Assembly: GCA_031257195.1 (NCBI GenBank)
Contig: JAIRPD010000132.1
Span: 1-42,335, forward strand
DNA: 42,335 bases
Direction: 5' to 3'
Source: Treponema sp.
GTDB taxonomy: Bacteria > Spirochaetota > Spirochaetia > Treponematales > Breznakiellaceae
Part shown: positions 25,160-33,555 of the stretch, piece after piece
How the letters are laid out: every line of letters starts with the position of its first letter
How positions within the stretch are numbered: the stretch's first letter is position 1
The notes under the pieces: generated by a model
Told to the model about the DNA's origin: nothing
What the model saw: only the letters and a program-made list of their open reading frames with translations
The model's database searches: none
Position numbers and translations under genes: made by a program

Positions 25160-26488
25160 CTACCGGTTTTCCAGGCTGACGTATTCCCGGCGTTTTTGGA
25201 CGCATTTGTAGGCGGGCCGTATTATCCGTCCTCCGGCGATAACTTCCTCAAGCCGGTGGGCGCACCAGCCCGCCACCCGGCTGACGGCGAAGAGGGGGGT
25301 GTAAAGGTCCTCGGGGATGTCCAGCATTTTGTACACAAAACCGGAATAGAAGTCCACATTGGCGCAGATCACCTTATCGGAACCCTTGACCCTCTTAAAG
25401 ACCTCCGGCGCGAGCCTTTCTATAAGCCGGTAGAGGTTGAATTCGCCGCTTAAGCCCTTTTCCTCCGCCAGAAAGGCCGCCTTGTCCCGAAGCAGTCTGG
25501 CCCGGGGATCACTTTTAGTGTAGACCGCGTGGCCCAGGCCGTAGATAAGCCCGGAGCCGTCGCAGGCTTCTCCCCGGAGGATTCGCGCCAGGTAGTCCGC
25601 CACTTCGCCCTCGCTGTCCCAGCGCTTAACATACCGCTTGATTTCCTCCATCATCCGGCTTACCTTGGCGTTGGCGCCCCCATGTTTGAAACCTTTGAGG
25701 GAAACGATTCCCGCGCCGATGGCGGAAAAGGTATCCGTTTCGGCGGAGGAAACCAGGTGGACGGCGAAGGTGGAGTTGTTGCCGCCGCCGTGTTCCGCGT
25801 GAAGGATCAGGGCCAGGTCGAGGGTTTCCGCCTCCAGCCGGGTATAGCGCTGGTCCGGACGGATCAGGGAGAGGATAGTTTCCGCGCTGGAGTAGCTTGA
25901 TTCGGGCATGTGGATGATCAGGCTTTCGTGGTCGTAGTAGTGCTTTTTGGCCATGTAGGAATAGGCCACAATCGTGGGAAACCGAGCGATCAGTTCCACA
26001 CACTGGCGGAGGATGTTTTCCGGGGAGCTGTTTTCCGGCGCTTCGTCGTAGGAGTAGAGGGTAAGCACCGACCGGGCCAGCTTGTTCATAATATCCTTGG
26101 AGGGGGCCTTCATAATCGAGTCTTCGGCGAAATTCTTGGGCAGGGCCCGGGAGTTTCCCATGAGGGCGCGAAAATCATCCAGCTGGGACTTGGTGGGAAG
26201 GCCGCCAAAGAGGAGGAGGTACACCGCCTCCTCAAAGCCAAAACGGCCTTCCGCGGCGGCGTTTCGCGCCAGATCTTCCACATCCACGCCCCGGTAGTAG
26301 AGCTTGCCCTCCACAGGGGTTTTTTCCCCTTCGTCGATGATGTAGCCGTGGACATCGCCTATCCGGGTAAGTCCCACCAGAACCCCGGTGCCGTCGGCGT
26401 TCCGCAGCCCCCGCTTAACGTTGAATTTGTCAAAGAGTTCCGGGTCGATGGGGCTGTTATCCACCACCGCCTGGACGTAGCTATTCAT
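25160..26488 (-). CDS. gltA: Citrate synthase / 2-methylcitrate synthase
   Basis: Condenses acetyl-CoA (or propionyl-CoA) with oxaloacetate. The 442 residues show the catalytic histidines in ILHAEHGGGNNSTF and GLGHAVYTKSDPRA and the aspartate in CANVDFYSGFVYKML. The N-terminal 60 residues are of the type found in anaerobes. No aconitase or isocitrate dehydrogenase is in the window; a role in glutamate synthesis is likely in a fermenter but is inferred. It is 22 bases downstream of the acyl-CoA ligase with AGGAGG, and converges on the ribosomal cluster with 24 bases between. Confidence 0.93.
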   Translation of the reverse strand: MNSYVQAVVDNSPIDPELFDKFNVKRGLRNADGTGVLVGLTRIGDVHGYIIDEGEKTPVEGKLYYRGVDVEDLARNAAAEGRFGFEEAVYLLLFGGLPTKSQLDDFRALMGNSRALPKNFAEDSIMKAPSKDIMNKLARSVLTLYSYDEAPENSSPENILRQCVELIARFPTIVAYSYMAKKHYYDHESLIIHMPESSYSSAETILSLIRPDQRYTRLEAETLDLALILHAEHGGGNNSTFAVHLVSSAETDTFSAIGAGIVSLKGFKHGGANAKVSRMMEEIKRYVKRWDSEGEVADYLARILRGEACDGSGLIYGLGHAVYTKSDPRARLLRDKAAFLAEEKGLSGEFNLYRLIERLAPEVFKRVKGSDKVICANVDFYSGFVYKMLDIPEDLYTPLFAVSRVAGWCAHRLEEVIAGGRIIRPAYKCVQKRREYVSLENR

Positions 26489-26510
26489 GGTTGCCTCCTT
26501 TTGGGCGCTG

Positions 26511-28220
26511 TTACGCCCTATCCGCGTCCCGGATTTGAACCCGGCGGATCTTTCCGCTGATCGTCTTGGGCAGTTCCTCCGCGAATTCCACGATCCTGGG
26601 ATACTTGTAAGGCGCGGTGATCTTTTTAACGTGGTTTTGCAGTTCCTTTTTCAATTCCTCCGAGGGAGACCAGCCCCGGGACAAGACCACCGTGGCCTTT
26701 ACAATTGTCCCCCGTTCGGGATCGGCGACCCCGGTGATGGCGCATTCCAGCACCGCGGGATGTTCCATCAGGGCGCTTTCCACCTCGAAGGGGCCGATGC
26801 GGTAGCCGGAACTTTTGATCACATCGTCGGAACGGCCCACGAACCACAGGTAACCGTCCTCGTCCCGCCAGGCCATGTCGCCGGTGTAGTAGATGTTGTC
26901 CCGCCAGACGCCGCGGGTCAGGTCCTCGTCCCGGTAGTAGCCGTCGAACATGCCCCAGGGCCGCCGCCGGCCGGTACGAACCACCAGCTGGCCTTCCTCG
27001 CCCATGTCGCAGGAGGAACCGTCTTCCCGGAGCAGGTCTATATCGTAGCCCGGCGCGGGCCGCCCCATGGAACCCGGTTTGGGTTCCAGCCAGGGCCAGG
27101 TACCAACGGTAACGGTAAGCTCCGTTTGGCCGTAACACTCCCGGAGTTTAATCCCCGTGCCCCGCCGGAACTGTTCATAGATTTCCGGTTCCAGGGGTTC
27201 CCCCGCCACAGTGCAGTACTTGAGCGCGGAGAAATCGTATTTTGCCAAATCTTCTTTAATAAAAAAACGGTACACCGTGGGGGGGGCGCAAAAGGTGGTA
27301 AGCCGGTATTTGGATATGACTTCCAGCATGGCGGAAGGCGCGAAACGGTCGTAATCGTAAACAAAGACGGCGGTTCCGCAGAGCCACTGGCCGTAGATTT
27401 TGCCCCAGGCGGCCTTGGCCCAGCCGGTGTCCGCCACGGTCAAGTGCAGGCCCCCTTCCTGGACCTGGTGCCAGTATTTGGCGGTAACGATGTGTCCCAG
27501 GGGATAGGCGAAGTTATGGCGGACCATTTTGGGCATTCCGGTGGTACCGGAGGTAAAGTAGAGAAGCATGATGTCGCCGTTGGTGTTGACGGCGGCGGGC
27601 CGGGAAAAGTCCGGGGAAGCCTTCTCCATCTGGGGCTTAAAGTCCACCCACCCCCGGCCGGCCGCCCCGGCGGGGGCTTCCGCGGCTCCAACGGAACGCG
27701 TAAAGGCCTTGTACCGCCAAGCCGCTTTGCCGCCGCTCGCGCCGCCGTCCGGGCTTTTTTCCGCCTCTTCCACGGCGGCCATGACCTTGGGTTCGTCCAC
27801 GCAGATGATCCCCTTGATATCCGCGGCGGCGCGGCGGTACGCGATGTCCTTGGCGGTAAGGAGGTGAGTGGCGGGAATGGCTATAGCCCCCAGTTTGTGG
27901 AGGGCCAGCAGTACCGGCCAATACTCCCAACGGCGTTTTAGGATCAGCATCACCGGATCGCCCCTGCCTATGCCGGCCTGGGCCAGAACATTGGCCGCCT
28001 GGTTGGAAAGCCTCTTGATATCGCCGTAGGTAAAGGAGGCCTCCGCTCCTCTTTCGTCAACCCAGACCAGGGCGGCGGCGCGGGGCCTGGTCTGGGCCAG
28101 CGTATCCATCACATCGTAGGCGAAGTTAAAGTTATCCGGGACATTGACCGTATAGCCGCCGTAGAAGTCATCGTAGGAATCAAATTCCTGCCGGGGCAGG
28201 TAGGTTGTAAGCAGTTCCAC
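26511..28220 (-). CDS. AMP-forming acyl-CoA synthetase (medium-chain/acetyl-like)
   Basis: Activates a carboxylic acid to its acyl-CoA through an acyl-adenylate. The 569 residues carry the ANL motifs: LLYFTSGTTGMPKMVRHN (P-loop), CYGQTE, YYTGDMAWRDEDGYLWFVGR and the C-terminal lysine in PKTISGKIRR. The DTGWAKAAWGKIYGQWLCG region resembles medium-chain acyl-CoA synthetases more than Acs. Substrate unknown. GTG start with AAGGAG. Encoded between an XRE-cupin regulator and citrate synthase, suggesting that it supplies or recycles acyl-CoA under control of that regulator. Confidence 0.88.
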   Translation of the reverse strand: MELLTTYLPRQEFDSYDDFYGGYTVNVPDNFNFAYDVMDTLAQTRPRAAALVWVDERGAEASFTYGDIKRLSNQAANVLAQAGIGRGDPVMLILKRRWEYWPVLLALHKLGAIAIPATHLLTAKDIAYRRAAADIKGIICVDEPKVMAAVEEAEKSPDGGASGGKAAWRYKAFTRSVGAAEAPAGAAGRGWVDFKPQMEKASPDFSRPAAVNTNGDIMLLYFTSGTTGMPKMVRHNFAYPLGHIVTAKYWHQVQEGGLHLTVADTGWAKAAWGKIYGQWLCGTAVFVYDYDRFAPSAMLEVISKYRLTTFCAPPTVYRFFIKEDLAKYDFSALKYCTVAGEPLEPEIYEQFRRGTGIKLRECYGQTELTVTVGTWPWLEPKPGSMGRPAPGYDIDLLREDGSSCDMGEEGQLVVRTGRRRPWGMFDGYYRDEDLTRGVWRDNIYYTGDMAWRDEDGYLWFVGRSDDVIKSSGYRIGPFEVESALMEHPAVLECAITGVADPERGTIVKATVVLSRGWSPSEELKKELQNHVKKITAPYKYPRIVEFAEELPKTISGKIRRVQIRDADRA

Positions 28221-28240
28221 CTTGTCTCCTTTTCGCGGGC

Positions 28241-28795
28241 TTATAAAACAAAGGCCAGAAACCGGGCCCGTCCGCCCCCCAGCGCCTTCATGCCGTGGGG
28301 TTCGGTTGAGTCGTAGTAAATTGCGTCACCGGGGCCAAGTTCTTCCTCGCGGCCTCCCACGGACATGAGGAGCCGCCCCTCCAGCACATAGTCAAATTCG
28401 TGCCCCGGATGGGTGTTAAGACTGATGGGCTTGTTTTCCGTTTCCGGATTGGCCTCCACCAAAAAGGGTTCGCCCCGTTTGTTATGGAATTTGAAGGCCA
28501 AATTCCAGTAGGTGTACATGGGCCGGCGGCTTACCTCCGGGGCGCTGCCCGCCCGGGTAACGCAGTAGCTGGTAAGCCTCGATGGTTTTCCGTTGATCAG
28601 CTCCGTCAGGTCTACCTTAAAATGGGCGGCGATTTCCACCAGCGCCCCCATGGGGAAATCCGCTTCCCCCTCTTCCCACCGGGCGTATTCGGCCGCGTCA
28701 AAGCCCAGTTCCCGGGCAAGCTCCTCCCTGGAAATTTCCGCGATTTCCCTGAGTACCTTAACCCTGGCGATGATACTTCTGGCTTCCTCTGTCAT
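28241..28795 (-). CDS. XRE-cupin transcriptional regulator
   Basis: A 184-residue regulator: helix-turn-helix domain at about residues 9-66 (VKVLREIAEISREELARELG) and a C-terminal cupin at about 105-184 with HPGHEFDYVLEGRL and the DAIYYDSTEPHG turn, the usual small-molecule or metal-binding barrel. It lies 20 bases upstream of the acyl-CoA ligase, a pairing common for this family, and probably senses an acid or acyl compound and controls the ligase. The ligand is unknown. AAGGAG precedes the ATG. A 55-base gap separates it from aroDE upstream, so it may start its own transcript. Confidence 0.88.
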   Translation of the reverse strand: MTEEARSIIARVKVLREIAEISREELARELGFDAAEYARWEEGEADFPMGALVEIAAHFKVDLTELINGKPSRLTSYCVTRAGSAPEVSRRPMYTYWNLAFKFHNKRGEPFLVEANPETENKPISLNTHPGHEFDYVLEGRLLMSVGGREEELGPGDAIYYDSTEPHGMKALGGGRARFLAFVL

Positions 28796-28850
28796 GGTTT
28801 CTCCTTAGGTTTCCCCGGCCCGGGCGCCCGGCGGTAAAACAGCGCCGCCC

Positions 28851-30368
28851 TTAGTTTCCCGGCGTTTCCGAAATCCGCGGCATGATTTCGTCGGGAAAGT
28901 CCCTGCCAAGAAAATAGCGGTACTGGTACTTTGCCTGCCGGATAAGCATATCCAGCCCGTTAAGGACCTCGCAGCCCGCCTCCTGGGCCCGCGCTAAAAA
29001 GGCGGTCCGTTCGGGGTTGTAGATAAGGTCCATTACCATTTCATGCCCCTTAAAGTGGTACGGCTCGAAAGGGTCCCTGTCCACATGGGGAAAAGTTCCC
29101 ACCGGTGTGGTCTGAACTATAATATCCGAATACCGCTCCATGGTGTCAAGGCTCTGACTGTCCAGTTCTCCCCACTTACAGCCGTGGACCAGGGCCAGGT
29201 CCCGGGCCCGGACAGCGTTGCGGTTAAGGATAAGGCACTTTCCCTTGAGGCGGCGGATTTCCGAAACCACCGCCCGGGCCGCCCCCCCGGCCCCAAGGAC
29301 CGTGATTTTAAGGCCCCGGAAGTTCTTTTTTCCCATAAAACCCAGCAGGGATTCGGAAAAGCCCCGGGCGTCGGTGTTGATTCCCTCCCAGCCCTGGCCG
29401 TCCCAGCGGATCGTGTTACAGGCCCCGGAACTCGCGACGGCCCCGGAAGCTTTCCGGAGATGGGGGATGATCTTTTCCTTGTGGGGGATCGTTATTGAGA
29501 TCCCGGTGATGTTTAGTTCCCTGGCCAGGCTTAAAAAAGTATTCAGGTTATCCGCGGGAAAGGGCGCGTAAACGGCGTCGATCTTTTCGTGGCTGAACGC
29601 GGTGTTGAAGATCCGGGGGCTGAAAGTGGTTTTAAGGGGGTATCCCACCACGGCGTAGATTCGCGTGGCGGCGGTGATCTCCCGAAAGCGGTAATTTTCC
29701 ACCAGGTCTTTGGGATCCAACTGGCCCGGCGCCGCGATGGGATAGTTTTCTTCCAGGGGAGAGGCATAGGTAAAGCAGCTTCCCATGTGTTCCGCCAGGA
29801 TCCGGGTGTTGACCCCCAGCGGTCCCATGCAGAGGACTATTTTTTCCATGCCGTAACATTCCCTTCTAACGGCGCGGTACAGGGTAAACACATCCTCCAT
29901 ATTTTGGGGGGTTACCGCGGCCTTGACAATCTCGTCCCCCACCCGGCACATGGCCTTAAGCCGCTGGGTTACGTTGGTTATCCCCTTCAGGTCGTGGAAG
30001 GACCGGATGATCCGGGTGCCAAAGGTCCTAACCGCCTCTTCCAGTCCCGGTACCTCCAGGTCTTCTTCCAAGTCCACGTAGGCGAAATTCCGCCGCCGGT
30101 CTGTTTCCGCGAAGGCCAGGCCCCTGGAAAGGATACTCACCCGGGCCCCCTCCCCGCTGTTAAAATGGCCGCCATCGATCCTGCGCCGGATCGTCAGGAT
30201 CACCGGAAGGCCCGCCTGTTCGGGGAAGCGGCGGATTACAAAACGCTCATCCGCCTCAAGACAGTCCACCCGGAGTTCCACCATGTCCGCGTACTTGCGG
30301 TACTTGTCCAGCACTTCCAGATTTTGGGCAAGGGTTTTCCCCGTTAGGCACAGGCAAATTTTGGCCAT
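28851..30368 (-). CDS. Fused 3-dehydroquinate dehydratase / shikimate dehydrogenase
   Basis: A 505-residue fusion for steps three and four of the shikimate pathway. Residues 1-225 are a type I dehydroquinase: VELRVDCLEADERF, histidine in RSFHDLKG and the Schiff-base lysine in DEIVKAAVTPQN. Residues 235-490 are shikimate dehydrogenase: GYPLKTTFSPRIFN, catalytic lysine in SITIPHKE, NTDARGF and the NADP-binding loop VLGAGGAARAVVSE. Such fusions occur in plants, chlamydiae and some spirochaetes. No other aro gene is nearby. The gene is closely spaced after the secreted protein (8 bases). Confidence 0.93.
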   Translation of the reverse strand: MAKICLCLTGKTLAQNLEVLDKYRKYADMVELRVDCLEADERFVIRRFPEQAGLPVILTIRRRIDGGHFNSGEGARVSILSRGLAFAETDRRRNFAYVDLEEDLEVPGLEEAVRTFGTRIIRSFHDLKGITNVTQRLKAMCRVGDEIVKAAVTPQNMEDVFTLYRAVRRECYGMEKIVLCMGPLGVNTRILAEHMGSCFTYASPLEENYPIAAPGQLDPKDLVENYRFREITAATRIYAVVGYPLKTTFSPRIFNTAFSHEKIDAVYAPFPADNLNTFLSLARELNITGISITIPHKEKIIPHLRKASGAVASSGACNTIRWDGQGWEGINTDARGFSESLLGFMGKKNFRGLKITVLGAGGAARAVVSEIRRLKGKCLILNRNAVRARDLALVHGCKWGELDSQSLDTMERYSDIIVQTTPVGTFPHVDRDPFEPYHFKGHEMVMDLIYNPERTAFLARAQEAGCEVLNGLDMLIRQAKYQYRYFLGRDFPDEIMPRISETPGN

Positions 30369-30376
30369 GGACGCTC

Positions 30377-30844
30377 CTAAAAATCAGAACGAAAGAGATA
30401 GATCCCCGAAACCCGGCTCGAGGTGTCCCAGTTTACCCGGAGCGTGATGGGCCAGATCCTGCTGGGAAGCTGGAAGAGGGTATAGCCCTCAAAGCTCCGG
30501 CCTTCCCCCAGCGCCCGGTTCACCACCGTTTTGGCGTCCCCCTCTTTAATGCTGTAGGCGGAACGGAGCTTGAGCTGCCAGACCCGGTTGCCAAAGATGT
30601 AGAACTCGCCGCTGTCGTAGACAAAAACCACGTCGTCCTGCCAGGCCGCTATGCCCCGAACGGCGTAGACCTGTTTGGGCACACCGTAACGGTTTAAAAG
30701 GTCCGTTAGGGTCGCGCCGATAAGGAGCGCCGGGTCCTGCGAGGCCTGGGGATCGGTCTGGGTAAAACCGGCCCCGCCTAAGCAAAGGAGGAAAAGCAGC
30801 GGGAGGATCGGCGCCCGCCGGACTCGCCGGCGATTTACACCCAT
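30377..30844 (-). CDS. Secreted protein of unknown function (155 aa)
   Basis: I do not recognise a named family. Residues 9-28 are a signal peptide (RAPILPLLFLLCLGGAGFTQ) after a basic start; the cysteine at LLCLGG could be a lipobox (LCLGG is poor), so periplasmic is more likely than lipoprotein. The mature part opens with IGATLTDLLNRYGVPKQVYA, a pattern seen in BamE/SmpA-like domains, followed by beta-rich sequence. One base separates it from the PASTA gene, so the two are probably translated together and may act together in the periplasm; this is inferred. Confidence 0.7.
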   Translation of the reverse strand: MGVNRRRVRRAPILPLLFLLCLGGAGFTQTDPQASQDPALLIGATLTDLLNRYGVPKQVYAVRGIAAWQDDVVFVYDSGEFYIFGNRVWQLKLRSAYSIKEGDAKTVVNRALGEGRSFEGYTLFQLPSRIWPITLRVNWDTSSRVSGIYLFRSDF

Positions 30845-30845
30845 G

Positions 30846-31892
30846 CTATAACCCGTCCGTGGAAAGGGCTTCCACCGGCGTCTTTATGGTCTGCCGGTAC
30901 AGCTCCCGGTCCAGCATGGAAAGGATGATTACCGATCCGGCGGGAAGACTGTAGGGGATGATAAATTCCCCCCCCGGGTAGTTTACGCTTACCATGTTAC
31001 GCCGGGCCCCGCCGGGAAGCTGGACATCCACCGTTACCGGCAGAGGGTAGGGATTAACGGGAAGGTTATACCTGAAAAGCCCCGTTATTTCCCCGGTTTC
31101 CACTTGAGGGGCGGTGATGTTGATCGTTATCCTGTCGGTGGCGCGGATCTCCGTTCCCCCCAGGGGGTCCTGGGAATAAACGGAACCGGCGCTTTCACCC
31201 GCCTCGGGGTTTCGCATGGAAAAGGTAAACCCCGCCCTCACCTGGCTGAGCCTGTCCATGGTATCGGCCAGGGAAAGGCCCACAAAATTGGGCACCGTAA
31301 CCCGGGCGTTTTCCTGGCCCCGGCTTACCACCAGTTCCAGGGTGATCGGCCCGGTCAGGTCCGAGCCCGGGGCGGGATTTTGCTGCAACACCGTTCCCGC
31401 CGCCTCGGCGGAATACTGGTACATAAAGGGTTCCCGGAAGGTGATGATAATCTCCTGGGACTGGGAATTCCGGGCCAGCACATCGGCCCTGACATCGCCG
31501 ATGTTTTTGCCTACATAATCCCCCAATTTATCCAAGGCCATACCCTGGCTTATCACCAGATCGATCCGCCGCTCGGCCTTTACCAGCGTACCCGCCTCGG
31601 GGCTTTGCTCCAGCACTATCCCCCGTTCTTCCCCCCCCCCGGAGGGCCGCAGTTGAATCCGGGGGTACAGCTCCTTTTCCTGGAGTTCTATCAGCGCCTG
31701 GGTCAATTCCGTTCCCAGCACATCGGGAACCATAACCTCCTCTTTACCCTGGACGGTGATAAAAAAAACAGACAAGGCGATCAGCGCCACAAAAACCAAA
31801 ACCCCTATGGTAAAGGAAATAAAAAGCCGCAGGTGATTTCCGATGTAATCTTCCAGGCCTTCCAAATCGAAGCTGAATTTCTTAAAAGTCAT
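30846..31892 (-). CDS. Membrane-anchored PASTA-domain protein without kinase
   Basis: A 348-residue protein: a short cytoplasmic part (1-21), one membrane helix (about 22-47, LRLFISFTIGVLVFVALIAL) and three extracytoplasmic PASTA domains (about 52-118, 119-190 and 195-263; each opens with a V-P-D/N-x-x-G-type strand or DYVGKN and contains a Q-x-P-x-x-G turn). A beta-rich tail follows. PASTA domains bind peptidoglycan fragments and normally belong to PrkC-type kinases or PBPs; here neither is fused. A cell-wall sensing or scaffolding role is inferred. It lies between fmt (15 bases) and the secreted protein (1 base). Confidence 0.85.
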   Translation of the reverse strand: MTFKKFSFDLEGLEDYIGNHLRLFISFTIGVLVFVALIALSVFFITVQGKEEVMVPDVLGTELTQALIELQEKELYPRIQLRPSGGGEERGIVLEQSPEAGTLVKAERRIDLVISQGMALDKLGDYVGKNIGDVRADVLARNSQSQEIIITFREPFMYQYSAEAAGTVLQQNPAPGSDLTGPITLELVVSRGQENARVTVPNFVGLSLADTMDRLSQVRAGFTFSMRNPEAGESAGSVYSQDPLGGTEIRATDRITINITAPQVETGEITGLFRYNLPVNPYPLPVTVDVQLPGGARRNMVSVNYPGGEFIIPYSLPAGSVIILSMLDRELYRQTIKTPVEALSTDGL

Positions 31893-31907
31893 AACCTCAA
31901 GAACCCC

Positions 31908-32915
31908 CTATAAGCGGGACCCAATAAAATCCCTGGCGCCGTTTAAAAAAGCCCGCCAGGGGAGGGCTTTTCTGGCCTGATACTGAAGTACCGAGACCGC
32001 CAGCACCCCTTTCCCTGTTTGAATAAGTATACCACATTTCTTGTCGATGCCCAAGATACCGCCGGGAGGGGCCGCCGGGGAGGGAGCCTCCCCTTCCCAG
32101 GGGGCCGCCTCCAGGATGTTGATGATCCGCCCCTGGTGGACTGTCCGGGCCAGGGGCCAGGGCTGGTAGGCCCGGATCAGGGCGCCGATTTCCAGGGCGC
32201 TTAGGGACCAGTCGATAAGGCCCGAGTCCTTCCCGATCCGGGCGCAGTAGCTGGCCTCTCCCCGCTGGGGAACGCCTTCCGGGGGAGGGGGCTGAAGGAA
32301 ATCCTCCATAACTTCCCAGAGGAGCGCCGAACCTTCCAGGGCGGCGGTTTTGCCCAGGGACCCGGCGGTTTCCCCGCCGGTAAGGGGAATTTCGCGCCGG
32401 GCCAGGATATTTCCTTCGTCCATTTCCAGGGCGATACGCTGTATGGTGATCCCCGTTACCGGGTCCCGCCGGAGGATCGCCTCCTGGATGGGGGACGCGC
32501 CCCGGTATTTGGGAAGCAGGGAGGGGTGGACGTTGATCCCCCCCAGGGGGAAGAGGCCCAAAAACCGCGGGCCGAAGATCCTGCCGTACGCGAAGGTTAC
32601 CAGGAGATCCGGCTTAAGGGCCGCCGCCGCTTCCCGGGCTTCGGCCTTTAAGGTTTCCGGCTTGAGGATCGCCGGGGCGGCCAGCCCCCGGGCGGCGTAT
32701 TCACCGGCCAGCTCCGCCGCCGCCCGGCCCACCTCGGAGGGTTCCGCCCCGCCCCCTTCTTCACCGGGACCGCCGGCGCGGCGTCCCCGGCCCCGGGGTT
32801 TGTCGGGGTTCGTCAAAATCCCCGCCAAAACCCAGCGGCCCGACAGGGCTCCCTCCGCCAGCATCCTCAGGCTGGGCAGGGCGATGGCGGGGGTTCCGGC
32901 AAAAAGAATCCGCAT
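31908..32915 (-). CDS. fmt: Methionyl-tRNA formyltransferase
   Basis: Formylates initiator Met-tRNA with 10-formyl-tetrahydrofolate. The 335 residues show MRILFAGTPAIALPSLRMLA, the catalytic asparagine-histidine region GGINVHPSLLPKYRGASPIQ and ITIQRIALEMDEGNIL. A glycine- and glutamate-rich insertion (GGPGEEGGGAEPSEVG, about residues 48-63) lies where other Fmt proteins have a short basic loop (here GRGRR), making it slightly long. It begins three bases after def; the def-fmt pair is a standard arrangement. Confidence 0.95.
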   Translation of the reverse strand: MRILFAGTPAIALPSLRMLAEGALSGRWVLAGILTNPDKPRGRGRRAGGPGEEGGGAEPSEVGRAAAELAGEYAARGLAAPAILKPETLKAEAREAAAALKPDLLVTFAYGRIFGPRFLGLFPLGGINVHPSLLPKYRGASPIQEAILRRDPVTGITIQRIALEMDEGNILARREIPLTGGETAGSLGKTAALEGSALLWEVMEDFLQPPPPEGVPQRGEASYCARIGKDSGLIDWSLSALEIGALIRAYQPWPLARTVHQGRIINILEAAPWEGEAPSPAAPPGGILGIDKKCGILIQTGKGVLAVSVLQYQARKALPWRAFLNGARDFIGSRL

Positions 32916-32918
32916 GCC

Positions 32919-33437
32919 CTAGCCGGCCCTTTTCCGTTTTTCCTGTTTTCCCAGCTTATCCAGGAGTTTTTCCCGCCGGGCCTCGTCGATCCGGTCGATA
33001 AAAAGGATCCCCTCCAGGTGATCGTACTCGTGCTGAATCACCCGGGCCAGCATCCCCGAGGCTTCCAGGGTAAACGCCCGGCCCTTTTCGTTCCAGGCCT
33101 GAATGGTGATTCGTTCCGGGCGTTTTACGTCCGCCCAAAGTCCGGGGATCGACAGGCACCCCTCTTCGTGGGCGCCCTGTTCCTGACTGGTCCATACAAT
33201 GGAGGGGTTGATAAATATCCGGGGTTTATCCCCCTCGGCGTGGGTCACGAAGATCCGCTTTAAAAGACCCACCTGGGGCCCCGCCAGTCCCACCCCCCGG
33301 CCCCGGCGCATCGCGTCCACCATTTCCTGGGCGGTTTTTCTGATTTCGTCGTTTATATCCTTGATGGTTTTGGTCTTTTCCCGCAAAACCTGATCATTTC
33401 TCGAGTCAGCCTTGTTTTCCAGGGTAATTATTTCCAT
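32919..33437 (-). CDS. def: Peptide deformylase
   Basis: Removes the formyl group from new proteins. The 172 residues contain all three motifs: GVGLAGPQVG, EGCLSIP (metal-binding cysteine) and QHEYDHLEG (two metal histidines and the catalytic glutamate). The frame is open for another 129 codons upstream, but MEIITLENKADSR is the usual N-terminus. No ribosome binding site precedes this ATG; TATACT (33449-33444, minus) ends six bases upstream, which suggests a leaderless message. First gene of the run def-fmt-PASTA-secreted protein-aroDE. Confidence 0.95.
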   Translation of the reverse strand: MEIITLENKADSRNDQVLREKTKTIKDINDEIRKTAQEMVDAMRRGRGVGLAGPQVGLLKRIFVTHAEGDKPRIFINPSIVWTSQEQGAHEEGCLSIPGLWADVKRPERITIQAWNEKGRAFTLEASGMLARVIQHEYDHLEGILFIDRIDEARREKLLDKLGKQEKRKRAG

Positions 33438-33443
33438 AATTAC

Positions 33444-33449
33444 AGTATA
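33444..33449 (-). promoter_or_regulatory. Putative -10 element of def
   Basis: TATACT on the minus strand ends six bases before the def ATG. The position where a -35 would lie reads TTCCGT (33472-33467), which is weak. The expected +1 is the A of the ATG. Confidence 0.4.
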
Positions 33450-33477
33450 GAAAAAAAACGTTTTACACGGAAGGGGG

Positions 33478-33519
33478 TTGACAAAATCTCCCATATACGC
33501 CAATGTACGCTGATATTTA
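33478..33519 (+). promoter_or_regulatory. Promoter region of the dksA-like gene
   Basis: A consensus TTGACA lies at 33478-33483, but no good -10 is at 16-18 bases (CAATGT at 17). An extended -10, TG-A-TATTTA (33511-33519), lies further down and would give a leader of about 30 bases. Which element is used cannot be decided from sequence. Confidence 0.3.
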
Positions 33520-33555
33520 TGTAAAAACGTACTAACAAAGAAACAGGGGATCTTT

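Noticed and set aside
26487-27941. 484-codon frame antisense to the acyl-CoA ligase
   Set aside because: The minus-strand ligase has all ANL motifs; the plus frame shows no domain.
28820-28831. Perfect palindrome CCGGGCGCCCGG in the gap between aroDE and the XRE-cupin gene
   Set aside because: Could be an operator, but such GC palindromes are expected by chance here and no second copy was seen.
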